DNA from: an uncultured Clostridia bacterium | GTDB taxonomy: Bacteria > Bacillota > Clostridia > UBA1381 | NCBI GenBank assembly: GCA_945948775.1 | Contig: CAMFCK010000030.1 | Span: 1-7,837 of the forward strand | Direction of reading: 5' to 3' | DNA: 7,837 nucleotides | Part shown: piece after piece, positions 1 through 6,121 of the stretch | Layout: every line of letters starts with the position of its first letter | How positions within the stretch are numbered: position 1 is the stretch's first letter | Notes under the pieces: generated by a model | The model's input: the letters and a program-made list of their open reading frames with translations, nothing else | Databases searched by the model: none | Told to the model about the DNA's origin: nothing | Program-made: the position numbers and the translations under genes

Positions 1-3
1 TGC

Positions 4-1065
4 TTATATACATGTCTTAACAGCGGTTTCCTCACGCGCGGATTCAAACGCCGCCTCCATTACCTTCATAACACGCAGAGCCTGTTCTGCAGTAATGGTC
101 AAAGGCGCCTTGCCCTCTACCGCGTCAAGAAACTGGTTATATACCACCGTCAGATTATCCACAACATCTGTCGGCTCACTTATAGTAATCGTTTCGGTAG
201 AATTTGCACTTCGCGGAGCCATGGTTTTTGTCGGGCCGGCTTTGGTATAAAAAATCTCCTCTGCCCATTCGTCCTCTTTATCTATACAGCGTACAATTCT
301 GCCGTTGCAGTTCCAGTCATCGATCTGAAGAGTACCCTCCGTTCCGAGCACATACCAGCGCGGATGCGTGATATAATTATTGGTGGAATTTTCTATATGG
401 GCTACAACACCGTTTTCAAAGGTCATTGTCAGTCGAAAATTATCATCCACCTCCGGATATTGTATGCTGAACATCTTACAAAATACATTCGTCACCTTAA
501 CGCCTTCATACATATACATGAGCTGGTCGATCAGATGTACTCCCCAGGCGAGCATCATGCCGCCGCCGAGCCGCTTTAAGGTACGCCACCCCTTCGGCAT
601 TCCGCGCGAGCCCTCCACTCTTGACTCAATCACATACACATCGCCCAGAAGTCCTTCCTCAACCTTTCTGCGCATCAGAACGAAATCACGGTTCGTGCGC
701 CTGTTCTGGTCAATTGTAAAGACCTTTTTGTACTTCTTTGACGCCTCCATTATCTCCTCAAGTTCGGCTGAGCTTACCGTTACGGGCTTTTCGCAGATAA
801 CGTTCTTACCGGCAGCCATCGCTTCGATTGCAAGAGATTTATGCACTTCATTCGTTGTTGCAATAAGCACGCAGTCTATTTCCTTATCCGTCAACAGCTC
901 TTCCTTTGAAGAATACGGATAAAAGCCCTCTTTTTTAACCTTTTCCATAACCTCCGGATCGAGGTCATACATACCCTTAAATTCAGCCCGGTCATAACCG
1001 GCGAGCGCATCCTTATGATGATGCGCCATACCGCCGTAGCCGATTATTGCCATTTTATGTTTCAT
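4..1065 (-). CDS. Gfo/Idh/MocA-family oxidoreductase (second paralogue, Asp-to-Ala active site)
   Basis: Predicted cytosolic NAD(P)-dependent sugar or polyol dehydrogenase-type protein of 353 residues, normal for the family. The N-terminal Rossmann domain (about residues 1-120) shows the G9-Y-G11-G12 dinucleotide loop and the E92-K93-P94 motif, whose Lys is catalytic in inositol dehydrogenase and glucose-fructose oxidoreductase. The C-terminal alpha/beta domain has the GGG motif at 167-169 and H177, but the Asp of the usual D-x-G-x-H signature is Ala173 (GCC codon, plus-strand 547-549). The start at 1065 is supported by a GGAGG 7 bases upstream; Met5 would sit too far from it. It is the last operon gene in view, 57 bp after the TIM-barrel gene, and ends 3 bp from the window edge, so further genes may follow. 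The family assignment is firm; substrate, and whether it oxidises at all given Ala173, are open. Confidence 0.9.
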   Translation of the reverse strand: MKHKMAIIGYGGMAHHHKDALAGYDRAEFKGMYDLDPEVMEKVKKEGFYPYSSKEELLTDKEIDCVLIATTNEVHKSLAIEAMAAGKNVICEKPVTVSSAELEEIMEASKKYKKVFTIDQNRRTNRDFVLMRRKVEEGLLGDVYVIESRVEGSRGMPKGWRTLKRLGGGMMLAWGVHLIDQLMYMYEGVKVTNVFCKMFSIQYPEVDDNFRLTMTFENGVVAHIENSTNNYITHPRWYVLGTEGTLQIDDWNCNGRIVRCIDKEDEWAEEIFYTKAGPTKTMAPRSANSTETITISEPTDVVDNLTVVYNQFLDAVEGKAPLTITAEQALRVMKVMEAAFESAREETAVKTCI

Positions 1066-1122
1066 TGTTTATCCTCCATTCTACCGGATACATCGGCAAA
1101 TTGCAAAAGCTCACTGTGCGGG

Positions 1123-2088
1123 TTATGCCCACCACATTTCTCCTGCATTCTCGTATATAATAACATCCTTTAAAAGTTTGACTGCCTTTTCAAGTCCTTC
1201 CTTTGCAGACATAAGACCGTCCTCATGCTCAATACTGATCACGCCGTCATATCCGGTCGCCTTTAAGGCGCTTATAATATTATTCCATACCTCTTTTGAA
1301 TGACCGTAGCCAACTGTTCTGAACACCCATGAACGGTTTAAAATATCGCCGTAATTCTGCGTATCCAGCACGCCAATCTTTGACGTGTTTGCCTCATCAA
1401 TCTTAGTATCCTTTGCATGGAAATGGTATATCGCGCCCTGTAGATATTTTATAGCCTCACACGGGTCTATTCCCTGCCAGAACAAATGGCTCGGATCAAG
1501 ATTTGCGCCGATTATATCGCCTACCGCCTCACGAAGCCTTAAGAGCGTTGAAGGATTGTAAACGCAGAAGCCCGGATGCAGCTCAAAGGCAATCCTCTTT
1601 ATTCCGATCTCCTTTGCAAGCGCCGCCGTCTTTTTCCAGTACGGAATCAGAACCTCGTTCCATTGCCATTCAAGCACCTGTGTATAATCATCAGGCCATG
1701 CGCAGGTAACCCAGTTCGGCAGCTTTGAATCCTCACAGTCGCCCGGGCATCCGGAAAAGCCTACCACCGTATCTACACCTAAAAGCGCAGCAACCTTCAT
1801 CGCGTCTACAAACTCATCATGAAACTTCTTAGCAATATCCTTATTCGGGTGAATAGGATTGCCATGACAGCTGATAGCGCATATTTCAATATTATATTTT
1901 TCCAAAAGCCCCTTCAGCCACTCAACCTTTTCAGGATGTCCGATATAATCCTTCGGGTCAAGATGCGCTTTGCCGGGATAACCTCCTGCTCCGACCTCAA
2001 AGCTGTCCACACCAAGGCTTGACAGATAAGCAAGTGCTTCCTCCATGCCCATTGATGCAAGCACCGGTGACATAACTCCTAATTTCAT
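1123..2088 (-). CDS. Sugar phosphate isomerase/epimerase-like TIM-barrel protein (xylose isomerase-like, AP endonuclease 2 fold)
   Basis: A 321-residue cytosolic TIM barrel of the IolE/IolH/D-tagatose-epimerase superfamily. The four expected metal ligands can be placed: E169 (in FELHPGF), D198 (in NLDPSHLFWQ, with H201), H224 (in HFHAKD) and E287 (in ISIEHED). They bind a divalent metal that polarises a keto-sugar. Family members isomerise or epimerise keto-sugars, dehydrate keto-inositol, or cleave 3-keto-glycosides (the C-deglycosidase DgpC type). The start at 2088 has an AAGGAAGGGG ribosome binding site 6 bases upstream. It follows the ThuA gene by 32 bp and precedes the second oxidoreductase by 57 bp, so it is almost certainly cotranscribed. 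The context favours a keto-sugar substrate made by one of the two flanking dehydrogenases. The exact reaction cannot be read from the sequence. Confidence 0.88.
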   Translation of the reverse strand: MKLGVMSPVLASMGMEEALAYLSSLGVDSFEVGAGGYPGKAHLDPKDYIGHPEKVEWLKGLLEKYNIEICAISCHGNPIHPNKDIAKKFHDEFVDAMKVAALLGVDTVVGFSGCPGDCEDSKLPNWVTCAWPDDYTQVLEWQWNEVLIPYWKKTAALAKEIGIKRIAFELHPGFCVYNPSTLLRLREAVGDIIGANLDPSHLFWQGIDPCEAIKYLQGAIYHFHAKDTKIDEANTSKIGVLDTQNYGDILNRSWVFRTVGYGHSKEVWNNIISALKATGYDGVISIEHEDGLMSAKEGLEKAVKLLKDVIIYENAGEMWWA

Positions 2089-2120
2089 ACTAAACCCCTT
2101 CCTTTCTCTGCCTTATTCTT

Positions 2121-2840
2121 TTAAATCCGCGCTTCCGGCACATCAACTGCGTGCGGACTGCCAAGCTTATTCTTGCGCGTAACCGGCTTTGCCCAGTATA
2201 CGGCATTTTTTATTATTCTCCGGACATATTCATTTTTAAAAGTAGGATATTCCTCATGACCGGGCTGAAAATAAAAGATCCTGCCCAGATCCCGGGTGAA
2301 GGTGCAGCCGCTTCTGAACACCTCTCCGCCTGCAAACCAACCGGTAAAGACCACATCATCAGGCTTGGGTATGGTGAAATACTCGCCGTACATTTCCTCC
2401 GCGGCAAGCTCAAAGCTTTCGGGTATTCCCTGAGCAATCGGATGATTTGGGCAGGTACACCATATTCTCTCACGGTCACCCTCCCGCCATTGAAGATCAC
2501 AGCTTGTACCCATCAGCAGCTTAAACGGCTTTGAGTGATGCCCGGAATGAAGCACAATCAGTCCCATTCCCTTTAAGACCGCATCTTTGACGCGTAATGC
2601 TATTTCATCCGGAACCTTATCATGCGCGCAGTGTCCCCACCAGATCATGACGTCGGTATCGGCAATAACCTCTTCGGTCAGTCCGCTCTCCGGCATATCA
2701 AGTGTTGCTGTCCTTACTTCAATTTCGTCCGACTGCAGAAAATCCTTTATACAGTTATGTATGCCGTCCGGATATACCGCGCGGACATTTTCCATCTCGC
2801 GCTCATGCACAAATTCATTCCAAACCGTTACTTTAATCAT
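2121..2840 (-). CDS. ThuA-like domain protein (trehalose-utilisation family)
   Basis: A 239-residue protein with the ThuA fold, a class I glutamine-amidotransferase-like domain. Visible family landmarks are the [12 protein letters not shown] strand-loop (65-76), [11 protein letters not shown] (94-104), the mid-protein NHPIAQGIP (132-140) and the C-terminal block starting [11 protein letters not shown] (189-199). In rhizobia ThuA acts with the Gfo/Idh-type dehydrogenase ThuB in converting disaccharides such as trehalose to 3-keto forms; ThuA's own chemistry is poorly defined. The start is ATG at 2840 rather than the in-frame Met at 2876: AGAGGTGG lies just upstream of 2840, and the 12 extra residues would merely re-read the end of the upstream gene. 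Start and upstream stop overlap as ATGATTAA (2840-2833), so the two genes are probably translationally coupled, which suggests the products are partners. Confidence 0.87.
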   Translation of the reverse strand: MIKVTVWNEFVHEREMENVRAVYPDGIHNCIKDFLQSDEIEVRTATLDMPESGLTEEVIADTDVMIWWGHCAHDKVPDEIALRVKDAVLKGMGLIVLHSGHHSKPFKLLMGTSCDLQWREGDRERIWCTCPNHPIAQGIPESFELAAEEMYGEYFTIPKPDDVVFTGWFAGGEVFRSGCTFTRDLGRIFYFQPGHEEYPTFKNEYVRRIIKNAVYWAKPVTRKNKLGSPHAVDVPEARI

Positions 2841-3915
2841 CAAATACCACCTCTTTGCCGGTTTTAGCACTTTCATATATTGCTTCCAGAATACGTGTTA
2901 CAACGATTGCCTGTTCCGGCAGAACTGTAGGCTGGGTATCGTTTATAATTGCGTCTATCCATTGTTTTGCTTCAATCTCATGTGCTTTTGCAGCTGCGCC
3001 GTCATAGAATGCAACGCCGCCGACGCTGAGATCCGGCTTTTCGACCGTAAGTCTGCCATGGTTTGCGCGGTTAACACGAACTCCATCCTCCATATCAGCT
3101 CCCGCCTTCGTTCCGCAAAGGCTGCATTTTGCTTCCTTGACATCAAGAGTATTCAGTGCCCAGCTGCTTTCCAAAATAATAGTTGCTCCGTTTTCCATTG
3201 TGATAAATCCGAACGCGGAATCCTCAACTGTATATTCCTCCGGATTCCAGTCGCCCCACGCATTTCCGGTTTCGGTCTGGTCTCCGAGCTTTTTGAACAC
3301 GCTGCCTTTGACGCTCTTCGGCTTATAGTTATCCATCATCCAGAGAGTAAGGTCAAGCGCGTGCGTGCCTATATCTATCAGCGGACCGCCGCCCTGCTCC
3401 TCCTCGTTTAAGAACACGCCCCATGTCGGCACCGCTCTGCGGCGTACTGCATGAGCTTTGGCATAATAAATATCTCCGAGCTCTCCCGCTTCGCATACGC
3501 TCTTTAAATACTGCGCATCGCTGCGAAAACGGTTTTGATAACCTATTGTAAGCTTTTTGCCTGATTTTTTGTATGCCTCAAGCATAGCCTTTGCATCTGC
3601 ATAGGTCTTTGCCATAGGCTTTTCGCACATTACATGACAGTCATGCTCAAGCGCAAAGATCGTAATAGGCGCATGCGACTTATTCGGAGTGCAGACATGA
3701 ACGACGTCCGGCTTTTCCGTTTCAATCATTTCCTTATAATCGGTGTATACCTTAGCGCCCGGTATGCCGAAATCCTTTGCCGCCTTTTGCGCACGCTCCG
3801 GAATAATATCGCAGAATGCCACCATTTCTGCTTCATCAACCTTTGACAGTCCCGGCATGTGCTTACCGTTTGCAATACCGCCGCAGCCTACGATACATAC
3901 CCTTAACTTTGCCAT
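2833..3915 (-). CDS. Gfo/Idh/MocA-family oxidoreductase (first operon gene, intact catalytic motifs)
   Basis: A 360-residue NAD(P)-dependent dehydrogenase-type protein. The N-terminal Rossmann domain has G10-C-G12-G13 and E98-K99-P100. The C-terminal domain has GGG (175-177) followed by an intact D181-I-G-T-H185 signature, so the Lys/Asp/His catalytic set is complete. The segment [11 protein letters not shown] (158-168) resembles ThuB/IolG-like members acting on glucosides or inositols. The start at 3915 has an AAAGGAG 8 bases upstream. It is the promoter-proximal gene, divergent from the AraC-type regulator across 130 bp and overlapping the ThuA gene by 8 bases. In ThuAB and DgpABC systems such a protein oxidises a sugar hydroxyl (C3) to a ketone; I infer, but cannot prove, the same here. 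Myo- or scyllo-inositol dehydrogenase is the main alternative. Confidence 0.92.
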   Translation of the reverse strand: MAKLRVCIVGCGGIANGKHMPGLSKVDEAEMVAFCDIIPERAQKAAKDFGIPGAKVYTDYKEMIETEKPDVVHVCTPNKSHAPITIFALEHDCHVMCEKPMAKTYADAKAMLEAYKKSGKKLTIGYQNRFRSDAQYLKSVCEAGELGDIYYAKAHAVRRRAVPTWGVFLNEEEQGGGPLIDIGTHALDLTLWMMDNYKPKSVKGSVFKKLGDQTETGNAWGDWNPEEYTVEDSAFGFITMENGATIILESSWALNTLDVKEAKCSLCGTKAGADMEDGVRVNRANHGRLTVEKPDLSVGGVAFYDGAAAKAHEIEAKQWIDAIINDTQPTVLPEQAIVVTRILEAIYESAKTGKEVVFDD

Positions 3916-3961
3916 GGTAAATTCTCCTTTTAATATTGATTTTTATTTTTATTTATGCTAC

Positions 3962-3967
3962 TATAAT
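3962..3967 (+). promoter_or_regulatory. Possible -10 box for the AraC-type regulator gene
   Basis: TATAAT on the plus strand is a perfect -10 hexamer but has no convincing -35: TTGATT at 3936-3941 is 20 bp away, too long for a good sigma-A promoter. It overlaps by two bases the -10 box of the opposing operon promoter, so the two promoters would compete. If used, the mRNA leader (about 3974-4045) would contain the inverted repeat. The alternative TATTAT at 4009-4014 also lacks a good -35. Confidence 0.35.
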
Positions 3968-3993
3968 TGTATCAGATAACCGCTGATGTTCAA
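3966..3993 (-). promoter_or_regulatory. Probable sigma-A promoter of the four-gene operon
   Basis: Reading the minus strand, TTGAAC (3993-3988) is followed after 16 bases by TACAAT (3971-3966). That is 4 of 6 and 5 of 6 matches to the -35 and -10 consensus. Transcription would start near 3959, giving a 5' leader of about 44 bases before the ATG at 3915. The -35 box lies inside the left arm of the inverted repeat at 3987-3995, so a bound regulator would touch RNA polymerase directly. The weak -35 suits an activator-dependent promoter. Confidence 0.5.
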
Positions 3994-4020
3994 TACTTAT
4001 CTTGGTCATATTATTGAACA
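3987..4020. promoter_or_regulatory. Perfect 9-bp inverted repeat, candidate AraC-type operator
   Basis: TGTTCAATA (3987-3995) and TATTGAACA (4012-4020) are exact reverse complements separated by 16 bp, 25 bp centre to centre. The element lies in the divergent region between the regulator and the operon. Its left arm covers the proposed -35 of the operon, and the whole element lies downstream of the plus-strand TATAAT at 3962. That placement would let one protein activate the operon and restrain its own gene. AraC-family sites are often direct repeats, so another regulator, or a hairpin in the regulator's mRNA leader, is possible. The repeat is certain; its role is inferred. Confidence 0.6.
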
Positions 4021-4045
4021 ATTTTGACATTTCGGAGAAAACGCC

Positions 4046-4924
4046 ATGAATACTGAAATTATATACTCATCATTAAAAAGCACACCTGTAAGGCTTCTGC
4101 CTACTCACAATCCCTACCTCCTGCCCAAGGCGGAAATCGGCACAGATTTTTGCCAGATGCATATACATGATGAGATTGAAATTCTTGAAGCAACCGTCGG
4201 GCAGGTGGGCGTACGCGTTACCGGGCGTGAATTTATCCTTAACAAAGGCGAATCGATTCTTGTTAAAAGCCGTGTTCCGCATCAGACATATGCTGCGTGC
4301 GGGTATTCCTCCCACTGCGGCATTCAGTTTCTGCCCGATCTTCTGAACGAAACTCCGCTTTCACATTCAGGCAGATACCTCTCACGCTTTATTAACTCCG
4401 GCGATATGTGCCTGTTCCGCTCGGACAATCCCGTTACCGCAGAAATTCACAGCTACATAACTGCTATATATGATGAGTATGAAAAAAAACTTCCCTCCTA
4501 TGAGCTGTACATAAAGGCAAATCTTCAGCTTATGCTGGGATGCTTTTACCGCAACGGCATACTGAACAATACCGATAATTTTTTCAATCCACATGAAATC
4601 GGCAAAATTATGCCGCTTCTTGAGTATATTGATGAAAATTATGCGGAGCCTATAACTCTTGATCAGGCAGGGCGGATTCTGAACCTTAACCGCGACTATT
4701 TCTGCCGTCTTTTTAAAAAAGCGACAAATATGACTTTTACCGACTACCTCAACTATGTACGCATATGTCACACCGAAACTCCGCTGACCTTTTCGGACAA
4801 GAGCATAGCCGAAATTTCGCTTGACGCAGGTTTTTCATCGGTATCCTACTTTAACCGCGTATTCAAGAAATATAAGCTCATAACTCCCTCCGAATACCGA
4901 CGTTCAAAATACGCCGGTGCATAA
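4046..4924 (+). CDS. AraC-family transcriptional regulator with N-terminal cupin domain
   Basis: A 292-residue DNA-binding regulator. The N-terminal part (about 15-100) is a cupin-like sensor domain with the HIHDEIEIL strand (39-47) and VPHQ (77-80), where such proteins bind a small sugar-like ligand. Residues about 186-288 form the AraC DNA-binding domain with two helix-turn-helix units: one around ITLDQAGRILNLNRDYFCRLFKK (203-225), and one around KSIAEISLDAGF (252-263) followed by SYFNRVFKK and the C-terminal TPSEYRR (280-286). The start at 4046 has GGAG 8 bases upstream. It is divergent from the oxidoreductase operon and is the obvious candidate for its regulator. Although it reads on the plus strand, its coding strand is C-rich (about 218 C against 162 G by my count over 4081-4920), as expected for a gene on the lagging strand. 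No transmembrane segment is visible. Confidence 0.93.
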   Translation: MNTEIIYSSLKSTPVRLLPTHNPYLLPKAEIGTDFCQMHIHDEIEILEATVGQVGVRVTGREFILNKGESILVKSRVPHQTYAACGYSSHCGIQFLPDLLNETPLSHSGRYLSRFINSGDMCLFRSDNPVTAEIHSYITAIYDEYEKKLPSYELYIKANLQLMLGCFYRNGILNNTDNFFNPHEIGKIMPLLEYIDENYAEPITLDQAGRILNLNRDYFCRLFKKATNMTFTDYLNYVRICHTETPLTFSDKSIAEISLDAGFSSVSYFNRVFKKYKLITPSEYRRSKYAGA

Positions 4925-4953
4925 AAATATGCGGCTGATGCCGCATATTTTTT
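4924..4953. terminator. Bidirectional intrinsic terminator between convergent genes
   Basis: A 12-bp perfect stem, AAAATATGCGGC (4924-4935) with GCCGCATATTTT (4940-4951), closes a TGAT loop. The plus strand continues into T residues and the minus strand exits into five T residues. The stem begins at the last base of the regulator's TAA stop and ends 5 bp before the peptidase stop at 4956. One hairpin can therefore end transcription from both sides. Confidence 0.88.
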
Positions 4954-4955
4954 AG

Positions 4956-5834
4956 CTAATACCTCTCACTCAGCTCACTCATTGCACAAAGCACAATCTT
5001 TGCATTCTCCTCATAAAATTTCTCAAGCATCTCCTCCGGCAGCGGATTTTTCCCGTGTCCCATTTCTACAGTAAAGCCTCCGCGTCCGAATTCCTTTATA
5101 AACCAGTCCTTACAGCCGCCGAATGATGCGCTGCCCTCAGGTGTGCGAACCGGATATCCGCTCGCTTCCGACATACGCAAAGCCGCCTCAAGATCGCGCT
5201 GTGCCGCCATTCCGTCAAAATCATAATATATTTCTCCGCCCTGAGAATGAAATGCCATGAGCATATCAAAATCCTGCGCGCGGACAAATTCAGTAACCAC
5301 GCGGGTTTCCGGCTCGCTCTCAGGATACGGTCCGCTGTATTTTGACGGTGCCGGCGACCTTTGCACCACATTCCATCGCGCGTCGTAATTATGATTAATA
5401 TCCACACCGTTCGCATTTGCCTGCCAGACGCGGTTAAAACTGTGGATACCTACCATACTTATCAGTCTGCGGTGATAGACATTTGTTATATCCATTCCGT
5501 GTAACGCTATGTCCACTCCGTCCGGATTTACCATCGGCACAACATACAGCTCCACTCTTTTATAAAGCGTACGCACGTCATATCCCAGCATCAGCTCCGA
5601 GTCCTTTATGCAGCGCGCATATTCACGCAGAAACTGCATCAGAAAAGCTGATGTTATGTACTCAAGCCCATGATGCGCGCCGTTTAAAAAAAGCCTGCGC
5701 TCCCCCTCTCCATAGCTTATGCAGTAGATCTTTTTTTCCATAACGCTCTCGCCTATGGAAAATACATCAGCCGCCGGATTATCCGCGGCAAACTCATTAA
5801 TCTGTGAAACACATTTTCTGTAATCGTAGCCCAT
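4956..5834 (-). CDS. M14-family zinc carboxypeptidase (gamma-glutamyl-diamino-acid peptidase-like)
   Basis: A 292-residue metallopeptidase without a signal peptide or membrane segment, so probably cytosolic. The zinc site is visible as H55-x-x-E58 (in GAHHGLEY) and H196 (in AFHSQGG), and the general base is E257 (in FTVEMGHG). The substrate-side motif usually NRN reads N147-H148-N149, and NPDGV (103-107) is present. Short single-domain relatives include the gamma-D-glutamyl-diaminopimelate peptidase ENP1 type, which trims peptidoglycan peptides; that is my best guess at substrate. The start is ATG at 5834, with AAGGAG and a 7-base spacer. The in-frame Met at 5873 is unlikely because its extra 13 residues would translate that ribosome binding site. 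It is monocistronic, convergent with the AraC-type gene, and preceded by 287 bp without a gene. Confidence 0.88.
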   Translation of the reverse strand: MGYDYRKCVSQINEFAADNPAADVFSIGESVMEKKIYCISYGEGERRLFLNGAHHGLEYITSAFLMQFLREYARCIKDSELMLGYDVRTLYKRVELYVVPMVNPDGVDIALHGMDITNVYHRRLISMVGIHSFNRVWQANANGVDINHNYDARWNVVQRSPAPSKYSGPYPESEPETRVVTEFVRAQDFDMLMAFHSQGGEIYYDFDGMAAQRDLEAALRMSEASGYPVRTPEGSASFGGCKDWFIKEFGRGGFTVEMGHGKNPLPEEMLEKFYEENAKIVLCAMSELSERY

Positions 5835-5873
5835 TTTCCCTCTCCTTTTTGACAGATTTTCATACGCCGTCAC

Positions 5874-5902
5874 ATACTACTGTATGCCGGAAAAGTTCTC
5901 AA
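5874..5902 (-). promoter_or_regulatory. Weak candidate promoter of the M14 peptidase gene
   Basis: On the minus strand TTGAGA (5902-5897) lies 17 bp from TAGTAT (5879-5874). These match the -35 at 5 of 6 and the -10 at 4 of 6, and lie 40 bp upstream of the start codon. The -10 overlaps a small palindrome, CATAC-TACT-GTATG (5873-5886), that could be an operator. Other weak pairs exist in this AT-rich stretch, so the call is tentative. Confidence 0.35.
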
Positions 5903-5945
5903 TATTCACGATTACAAAAATTTCAGCAATGTTACAATACCTTTA

Positions 5946-6060
5946 CTATCCACATTTTCCACGCACTTATCCACGAATAAACTGCGTGAATTTGTCGATT
6001 TTGCATTATATCCGGCTTTTATTAACAGAGCGTGGATAAAATTTTTTAACGTTTTCCACA
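5946..6060. promoter_or_regulatory. Cluster of five DnaA-box-like 9-mers
   Basis: Against the DnaA box TTATCCACA this 115-bp stretch contains, on the plus strand, CTATCCACA (5946-5954, 8/9), TTTTCCACG (5955-5963, 7/9), TTATCCACG (5967-5975, 8/9) and TTTTCCACA (6052-6060, 8/9; exact to the relaxed TTWTNCACA). On the minus strand it contains TTATCCACG (6039-6031, 8/9). A weaker ATATTCACG (5902-5910) lies nearby. The surroundings are AT-rich and gene-free. DnaA binding would suit a titration or reactivation site, a DnaA-regulated promoter, or less likely an origin. The matches are direct observation; function is inferred. Confidence 0.6.
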
Positions 6061-6078
6061 CCTTTTTTTCCTAACCAA

Positions 6079-6110
6079 AACACACAAAACGTCGGCGTCC
6101 GTCAACGCCG
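6079..6110 (-). terminator. Intrinsic terminator of the esterase gene
   Basis: On the minus strand, 11 bases after the esterase TAA, CGGCGT (6110-6105) pairs perfectly with ACGCCG (6098-6093) around a 6-base loop, followed by a T-rich but interrupted tail (TTTTGTGTGTTTT). The 6-bp GC-rich stem and position fit a rho-independent terminator; the broken T-tract suggests moderate efficiency. Confidence 0.68.
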
Positions 6111-6121
6111 CCTGAATTTAT

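Larger units (their letters stand above)
5835..6121. other. 287-bp gene-free region upstream of the M14 peptidase gene
   Basis: No open frame with a credible ribosome binding site is seen on either strand. Reading left to right the stretch holds the peptidase ribosome binding site, its weak promoter with an overlapping small palindrome (5873-5886), the DnaA-box-like cluster (5946-6060), a run of seven T (6063-6069) and the esterase terminator (6079-6110). Confidence 0.7.

Noticed and set aside
380..922. Plus-strand open frame of 180 codons opposite the second oxidoreductase
   Set aside because: Antisense shadow with no family motifs; the minus-strand gene has clear Gfo/Idh/MocA signatures and a good ribosome binding site.
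2587..3411. Plus-strand open frame of 274 codons opposite the ThuA and first oxidoreductase genes
   Set aside because: It lies wholly antisense to well-supported genes, is Ser/Cys-rich as expected for a complementary frame, and shows no recognisable domain.
4024..4029. Perfect TTGACA just upstream of the AraC-type gene, as its -35 box
   Set aside because: The matching -10 would fall at 4047-4052, inside the coding sequence, and the ATG at 4046 is well supported by GGAG and by the protein's normal N-terminus.
5835..6121. Chromosomal replication origin (oriC) proper
   Set aside because: No dnaA, dnaN, rpmH or other origin neighbours and no obvious GC-skew flip across the region; kept only as a DnaA-box cluster.
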